NCBI RefSeq assembly: GCF_024166365.1 | Contig: NC_064827.1 | Coordinates: 75,903,135-75,967,134 of the forward strand | Direction: 5' to 3' | DNA length: 64,000 nucleotides | Origin: Elephas maximus indicus | Taxonomy: Eukaryota > Chordata > Mammalia > Proboscidea > Elephantidae | In this document: one piece after another, positions 49,501 through 58,500 of the stretch | Position numbering within the stretch: position 1 is the first letter of the stretch | How the letters are laid out: each line of letters starts with the position of its first letter | Notes under the pieces: model-generated | The model's database searches: none | Told to the model about the DNA's origin: nothing | Seen by the model: only the letters and a program-made list of their open reading frames with translations | Made by a program: the position numbers and the translations under genes

Positions 49501-52500
49501 CTATTCAATCTGTATGCTGAGCAAATAATCCAAGAAAGTGGACTATATGAAGAAGAATGCGGCATCATGATTGGAGGAAGATTCATTAATAACCTGCAAT
49601 ATGCTGATGACACAGCCTTACTTGCTGAAAGTGACGAGGACTTGAAGCACTTACCGATGAAGATCAAAGACTACAGCTTTCAGTATGGATTGCACCTCAA
49701 CATAAAGAAAACAAAAATCCTCACAACTGGACAAATAAGCAATATCATGATAAACAGAGAAAAGACTGAAGTTACCAAGGATTTCATTTTGCTTGCATCT
49801 ACAATCAATGCTCATAGCAGCAGCAGTCAAGAACTCAAATGACATACCGCATTGAGCAATCCCCTGCAAAAGACCTCTTTAAAGTGTTAAAAAGCAAAGA
49901 TGCCACTCTGAGGACTAAGATGCACCTGACCCAGGCCACGGTATTTTCAACTGCCTCATAAGCATGCGAAAGCTGGACAATGAATAAGGAAGACCGAAGA
50001 GGAACTGATACCTTCAAATCATGGTGCTGGCAAAGGATACCGAATATACCATGGACTGCCAGAAGAACAAACACATCTGTTTTGAAACATGTAAAGCCCA
50101 AATGTTTCTTAGAAGCAAAAATAGTAAGACTCTGTCTCACTTTGGACATGTTATCAGGAGGCACCACTCCCTGGAGAAGGATACCATGCTTGGTAAAATA
50201 GAGGGTTGGTGAAAAAGAGGAAGACCCTCAACGAGATGGACTGACACAGTGGCTGTAGTAATGGGCTCAAACACAGCAATGACTGTGAGGATAGCACAGG
50301 ACCAGGCAGCATTTTGTTCTGTTGTACACAGGGTCACTAAGAGTCAGAAAGGATTCAACAGCACCTAACAACAACATGACAAAGGTACAACCCTGGCCAT
50401 GTTAACCAAGATTGTTAAGTTTTCTTATGCTCAGGGTCCATCATAACGTACCTTAAGACATATGTAACTAGGCCCAATGGTGTACGTTTGAGAATTCCTA
50501 TCAGGACAATACTGACCTCTTCTGTTATGCAACTCTTGTTCAGCTAGGGTGGCCATTTCCATCTTAGTGCAGCCTGGCTAGACCAGGAACTAGGGCAAAG
50601 TGGACTGCACGAGAATCAGAAGTTTCAGCAGCCACTCTTAGGCTGAAGTTTCTGATAGAATGAGTTTTTACCCCAATTCATGAATCCTAGAAATCCAGGT
50701 CCACTCCTAGTACTCTACTTACCTTTTGCAAGTCAATGGAAAGCTGCCGAATGAATGCTTGGAGCTCTTGTTCCTTTTGCTCCAGGGCTGTGATCTTATT
50801 TTCTGCACCTGTTTTTGAAGCTGTCACATGATCTCTTCATTGAAAGAAAGCAGACAATGAAAAAATTTGGATATCTCATCTAAGACACACTCTTCCAAAG
50901 GAAAAATACAGATGGCTCTTCATATGCCAGGGCTGCAAATATTATTAGCCCATATGAATTATCAATGGAGAATATTCCTTGGCTTTCACTGAAGCAGAAG
51001 TCCAAAGAGAAAAATTCCACCCAAGTTTAAGCAAGAAATCCTCATCTGCCTTTGGTTTCTCAATAGCTGACAAGCTAAAACCATACTGAGTTGCTCAGAA
51101 TTCAACTCTGGGTGGAGTGGTTCTGAGTCTAGGCAGGGGAAGAGGGGAGAGACTGATGAGAGGGTTGAGAGGGGGGTTTCCTGAGCCCCAGCCAGGTGAG
51201 GACCAGTCCAGAAGGCTTTGCCAGCACTAATATCAGATATAAGTGTTGCAATGAGCGACAGGGAAAGGCAGGTGGGCTATAGCCAGAGCTACGCTAACAC
51301 CGCTTCCCATGGGCCCCACAGACCAAGCAAGAACCTCTGTTCTTCCAGCGTTGAGTAGTGTCTCTGCAATTCTTCTAACTTCTGGCTTAAGTCTGAAGAC
51401 ATCTGATTGGAGATCATCAACTCCTCCTGGGTATGACTAAGTTCTCTGGTTCGGGCCTCCAACTCTTGCTCCATTTTCCCTAGACTTTCTTCTTTTTTTA
51501 AAAGCTGACACAAAAATGTAAAGTTTCATTGGGCCACTTGACAATTAAAAGAAATCTAGACCAATAAGCCAAACATTTATAATACTTTTTAGGGCCAGTA
51601 AGGACAAAATATGCCTAGTAGTTAAGGAAAAAAAAGACTAGATTTCAAACAGAGCTTTTCCATTTTAATAAACTGAAAAACATACAAATATGATTACTAC
51701 CAAAGATTACTAAAGTCTGTTTATCAGCAATTAAAGAGTAATGACCAGCAAAAGCAGAGTAATTAATCACCTATTCCGCATTTAGCTACTAAAACAAAAC
51801 TGCGCACCATGTGCTTTACTTTACTTAGTTCCTGCTGCTGGAAGCCCTCTAATTCATCCATTTCATCTCTCTTTTGGAAAAGATTCAAGCTCTGGTTCTT
51901 CATTTCCTGTAGCTGAGCTGTGAGAAACCTTTTTTCCTATTTAGAAAAAGAAGACACCAATTGAGGCAACTAAAACTTTTTAATTGGCATTTGTATTATG
52001 CAAGCGGAATTCTTAACTAAAGAAAAATCTCAAGGAAATATATTATCAGTAGACAATAATATATTAATAACGGGAAGTTTTATAGTAATATGGACCAATA
52101 TGGAATTATCTACAAATTCTTTAAGTTAAAAATAAATGTTATACTTGTAGACGAATGTTTATAGCAGCATTGTTTATAATAGCCAAAAAGGCTGAAACAA
52201 CCTGAAGGTCCATCAATGGACGAATGGATAAGCAAAATGTGGTATATACATACAATAGAATAGTATTCAGTCATAAAAAGAAACAAAGTATGGATCCATG
52301 CTAAAACTTGGATATACCTTGAAAACATTTTGCTAATGGAAGAAGCTACACATAAAAGGTCCCATACTGTATGATTCCTTTTACAGTAAAATCTGTGGAA
52401 GCCAGAACCTGTAAAAGGCGGAAACCTGTCAGCGACAGAAAAGTGGTAAGATGAAAAACTTGTGAGACCCAGAAAAACAAGGCAGTCCCCTCAAATTCGG

Positions 52501-55500
52501 CTCTCTCACAGGTTTCACTGTATATGAAATAGAATAGGCAGATTAGACGTTACCAGGGGATAGGGAGAGAGAGAGAAAGAAGTAGAGTACTTACTTAAAT
52601 GGATACAAAGTACTTTTATGGAGTGATGAAAATTTTTTAAATGACAGAGCCGGTGGTTGCACAATATTGTGAATGTACTACATACTACTGAATTGTACTT
52701 TTAAATTGTTTATTGTATGTTAGTGAATTTCACCTCAGTAAAAACATTTTTTAAAGTGTTTCAAATGTTAGTTGTGAATACGTGGAACCAGAGCAACAAT
52801 TACTTAAACGTTTAAAGTTCTTAAATTTGATCAGCAATTTCAAATATGCATTTTACATGTCTATTCTCAAGACACCCTGAACTGGCGAGAATAACAGGAT
52901 TAAGTAAGACTGAGTAACCCTTCGGAAGCTGAACTGATTTCAGTTAGCAAGTTGACAAAAATTAGATATGACCGATGTCAGCAGCTTACAATTTACTAAA
53001 TCATAGCTTTTCACGATCACTTGCGATGAAGCCTGCTGCTGCAGTTTCTAATTCCTCATTGAAGAGAAGGTAAAACAATGTAAAAATAACATTTCCAAAA
53101 AATCAAATTAGCTTCAAAGACCTACACAGACGCCTCATTATTTTTTCTCAGTTTAAAATATTCTCCAACCCGTTCTTTGAAAAGGAATAAAGAAAAAAGG
53201 GAAATCACCTTAATAAACCAAAGTAGGTTATATTTGAATAAAAAAAAAAAAAAGTAGGTTATATTTGGTTCAGTCCTATACAGATACCCCTTACCATAAT
53301 TTTAAAAGATTTAAAAACAAAAAAAAAGTGAACTTTGACCATCACAATCTTAAAGTGTTTCTTTTAAGACAAAAAAACTTTAACTCACATGCGCCCATAT
53401 TTAAAAAGACCATTATTAACATAGTAAGTTTGCGGATTTTTTTAAGTACAAATTTCTTTGGGAGACAGGTTAACTTTTTTGCAAGGCTTTTCTTACACAG
53501 ATATATTAAAGTATTCTGATAGTTTGATCAGACGTCTACAGCACATACAAAGAGAATCGATAGTTCAACTTGGTGTTTTGTGGAAAGAATGGAACAGTGA
53601 TAAAACTCTTCTACTGAATAAAATTAACAGTAAATATATATTTTGGAATTCAGTACATCAACCTAAGAAATAAGTGTCTACTTCTACCATAAATGCTTTT
53701 CAACTGTAGACCTGAAATTTGGTCTTCCTGTTCATTTCCAGAACCAGGAACAAACTACTTAAGGTACCTACACAGCATTACAGAACAATCAATTCTCTGA
53801 TCTGTCTCCAGTCAAATGATTCTCTTACCTGTCAATGCTGACCCCTGAGAAATGTCCACCTTCCCCACTCTTCTTTAAGAAGTATTCCTAATATTACCCA
53901 CAGTATCAATCAGGGCCCCAGCAGAAACAGAAGGCACACTCAAATTAGGCATTTAAAAAAAAAAAAAAAAAAAATTTTTTTTTTTTTTTTCCCAATAAAG
54001 AGGTTTATCGAAGCTGTGGGCTAGATAAGAAAAACCAAAGAGATAATGTGTTAGCAAGGGTGGGCATGAAGGGGAAAAGAGGTGAAGAGATTATAAAAAA
54101 CCCAGAGATAGAAACTCTGTCTCTGCCCAAATGAGGGCTGTCCAACTGAAGCTGTGATCTTCGGTCATGGGATGCAATTAACCCAAAAGGATCCCACATG
54201 GAGAAAGCTGGGGATAAAAAAAATTCAAACGTCCTAATCACACTCTTCTTCCACAAGAGTTCTTTTGGTGTACTCAACCCAACAGGAGGCCAGAGAGAGC
54301 TCTGCTGAAGCAGTCCCTATCTATCAGCCTCCAGGAATACAGTGAAAGGGAAGAGAGGGGTGGAGAGACATCAGAAGGGACAAGTGAAAGAAATACAGCA
54401 GACCCACCAAGAAGGGACAAGACTTGAGCTTTTTAAGTTAGTGTCTAGTCATACAAGGCCCTGCTTCCAGGGGGCAGTACAGCATCAATACACTGGCTAC
54501 TGAATAAAACACTTCCCAAGCCCTAGAGAAGAGGTCAACATTAATGAGAAAAAAATGAAGATGAACTAACCTTTTCAAGCTGATCCACTTTTTCTGACCA
54601 TTCCTAAAACAAAACAACAAAAAAAGTATAGTTTCCAGGGAAGAGCATCAACAATGCCAAGATTTTCAGAAAACAAAACCAGACAAAAAGCATAACTACC
54701 CCCCCGCCCAAAACCAAACCAAACCAAAAAACCCATGAACTTGGCTAATATTAAGAATGCTAAAAAGTCCTGAAAGGAGAGGAAAATGAATTCTACATAA
54801 AATTCTAGGGCAGAAGTATAAGTCTACAGATTTTTACTAAGCAGGACATCCAAGCAAAGCTGTATGTTCTGTTCTTATGCAACTGTTCAGCTTATTACTA
54901 AGTGGTTTCCCATTAGTATTATTATTATTTCTTGGGAATGGGTAGCTGGGATCAGCTGAGTTGGGCAACCCTGCAATTACTGAGGAATTAGTTTACTGTC
55001 TCCAGCAGTCCCTGATAATTATTTTCTTTCCCCTTCTGATTTTACCAAGATGCTTTATGGAACCCAGTATGAGTAACCTGGTATTCACAAACCACAGAAA
55101 AGGGGAATAAAGGCCGTATCTCAATTGCCTACAACCAAAATGCACTGATTTTAGATTATTTACCTCATCTACATACACTCATACCATAATTATCCACTGA
55201 GTGGGTGAAGGGAGTTTTTTCCCATTAAGTAAATTCTTAGATGACTAAAATACACACTTTAAACCAAACCAGCCAACCACCCACATATTACAGATGAAAT
55301 AAATAACATTTTCTTAAATAGAATATAATAAATTGACCCTGTCTTAATAAATCAGGATTATCATTTTAATAATATATTGATACTTATATCAATGGTTAAG
55401 ACTTCGGCTGCTAACTGAAAGGTCGGCAGTTTGAATCCACCAGCCGCTCCTTGGAAACTCTAGGGGACAGTTTACTGTGTCCTTTTTTTATAGTGTTGCT

Positions 55501-58500
55501 ATAAGGCAGAATGGGCTCGATGGCAATGGGTTAGGGTTTTTTTAATCTTAAATTTTAAATGTTATTGATATTATGAACAAAATGTATTTTCTAATTATTG
55601 TAACAGCCAGTAATACTATCGTTTTCTTTCTTGCTGTTATTCATTCAGAATATTTCGATGGATGGTTCTGTTGGGATTGCCACTAATAGGGGTTTCCTTC
55701 TGTCTAGCTTGCTAAGGGTTGAGGAAATTTGGGAACAGAGTCTGTAAGAACTGTGCATTACAGATGATGGCTAGCTTGACAGCATCTTCTCCACTATAAC
55801 AGGCAAGTGTTTAGGGGCCTAGGTTTTCAGAAGGCTGAGCCCTCGCTTCTTATTTGGGGCTCTCCACCAGACTACAGATATGAAAATGATACTCTTGCAT
55901 TTGGGCATATTTCATGGTTAAAAATATAAAATTTCTTGATGATTTCAAACACTAAGATCAAATGAAACTTTACAGGACTTACCATTCCTTTTCCCCTAGG
56001 TTGTAAATATTTTCTACCAGGTTTATGTCATGATTTTTGAAATCATGTCACCAAGTGAAATCTCTACACCAGTTTTGGGCACTGCCACATATACAGTACC
56101 TGGTCCTTTCTGGCTAATGCCAAAGTCAGCCCTTCTGCCATTTTGGCTCTGCTGGCTTGGAATGTCTCATTCTGCTCTTGAAATTTCCGCATGGAAGCTG
56201 TTAATAAGGAGGCTCTATTTGAGATATGGAAATATTCCAGAAACAGTATGACAAATAAAAAATTTTTCTATTTACTTTACAACCGTCAGCTAACATAAAA
56301 GGCCAAGGGTATGTAAGTAGGTTACGAGACTGGGAAAAGCCCGATCCATCCTGACTTTCCCAGAAGAATCTTTTGGCCTTAGTAACGGACCACAGTTTTC
56401 TTTGTTGTTTGTTTCCTGTTGGTTTTACTTTTTCTAATAGTCAAGTAAATATATTTAGGAAGATCCCAAAGGCAATTTTTTAAACAGTACAATGCCAGAA
56501 CACTAGATACATTGCCAGAAAACACCAATGCTGTTGCTAAATGATGGCTACTACCACTTTATCAGAATTAAAAAAAAAAAAATTTCACGACAAAACAAAG
56601 AAACCTTTCTTTCACTTTGTTTTTCTTTAAAAATTTTTAATATATATCAACAACGAATAACTTTCTACTTTCGTTAGCATTCTTCTTGGATAGAACCCAA
56701 AGTAGAACATACAATGTAAGGTAGACTAAACAAAATGTATGTTCTCTTGTTGGGGAAATGATGACAGTCACACATTTCCCCCAGTTACTGAACACAGAGC
56801 AATGAAGCTACGGCTAGAACCCAAGTCTCCTAACCTAGGCTCATGGGCCAGGTACCAGATTTCATTAAACCTAAAGGGCAGCCAATAAGCTGGTCAATTG
56901 GGTGCTGATAAGCTGATACACACAGATAAAGGCTTCCTCCTAAGAAGCATGCTCATAAGGCAACATACATAAGAGTTGTGCACTTATAAATATCAGACAA
57001 ATATTATGCATCAACCTGTTTAAGCAGCATACTACTTATAAAATGAAAATCTGAATTCTGATGGGGGCAAACATATATACACTATTGTTTCATATAGAAA
57101 AACTATACCCTGAAAAGATTGAAAAAAGCAGGAAAAGATACGTACAATCCTGGTGTTTTTCTAATGCAATTTCAAGCTTCTCTTTTATCTTCTGTAAGTT
57201 TCGGACCTGTTCAGCATAGTCTTGGGTGAGGAGGGTGATGCACATACCAGGAATGGACAAACATCAGGAAAGAAAGTTAATTAAACAAAAAATGAGTGAA
57301 AAATGATGATGATTTTCTCAACCTGAAAACCATTCCTGTTAAGGAAAGCTAGGCAGACAGCCTCCCGTTAACAATGAACAACACAGGCGAACATGTATAG
57401 TACAAACTATCCACGGAGTAAACAGTGAATACAAACGGGCAGATTTGTTCAGCCTTCATAGAGAATGAGAACTGGGCCTGGTCTGGTCATCAGAAATGCC
57501 CTGATATGAAGAATACACTGTCAGCTTCTTTATTTCAAATCTCACTTTCCCACTTTTCCTTCCAGCCATTGCAGTAGGGTAGATCAAAGGGAACTCACTA
57601 AACATCCGGTTTTTAGTCCACTCAACTAAGCTAACAATGGTTGGAGCAACAGCAAACACTTTAGCACTTCACCATCTTTATGGTACAAGTACTTAATTCT
57701 CTAAAAAAATCAAGTTCCTTCCTACACAGGAACTGGGAACTGAGCTGCCTATGCCATATCAAAGGCGAAAGCCAGAATTAATTACCTGGGTGGCCAAAGA
57801 AGATAGCATGGCATAGTAGAAAAGCAGACTTAAGTTCAAAGCCCAGCTCTGTTAGTCCTTAGCTGGGAGACCTTAAGCAAATTATTGATTCTGAGTATTA
57901 GTTTCTTCATTTATCAGAGGATATTAATTGTACCTACCTCAAAGGATGCATTAGGTAATAACTAAGTGTCTGATATGCCTTAAGCACGTGGCACACAGTA
58001 TCAGTAAATGGTAGCTGCTATTGCTATTATTGTTATTATTCACACCAAGCCATAGGACAGTAACCAGGACATAAAAGGGCTCAATAAACACCAGTTCTCT
58101 TCCCTGTCCCTTCTCTAATATAAGTCAAGCCCAACTATTTTTCTTTCTGTTTTAGGGAAGGTATGTATTTTTTTGTAGATATTTCCCCCCAAATTAAACA
58201 AATTTAAAGTTATTTGACCTCTATTATTAAAACTGTTTATGAGTAGGGGTGATACAATAGCAACAAATTTAAAGCTCATTGTAGTTTACAGTATGGACTC
58301 CAGCATCAAACAAGTATGAATGTGGATTCCAGCTCTACCACTTGCTACTTGTGTGACCTTACCCTTGCTAAGCCCAGCAAGGCAGCAGTGAGGACTAAAT
58401 AAAATTATGGATTAACTGGCAGCTGTGAGCTACACTACGGACCTTTGATAATGTCACAAACACAAATAATTCACATACAATTTCGTGATCTACTGCTTTC

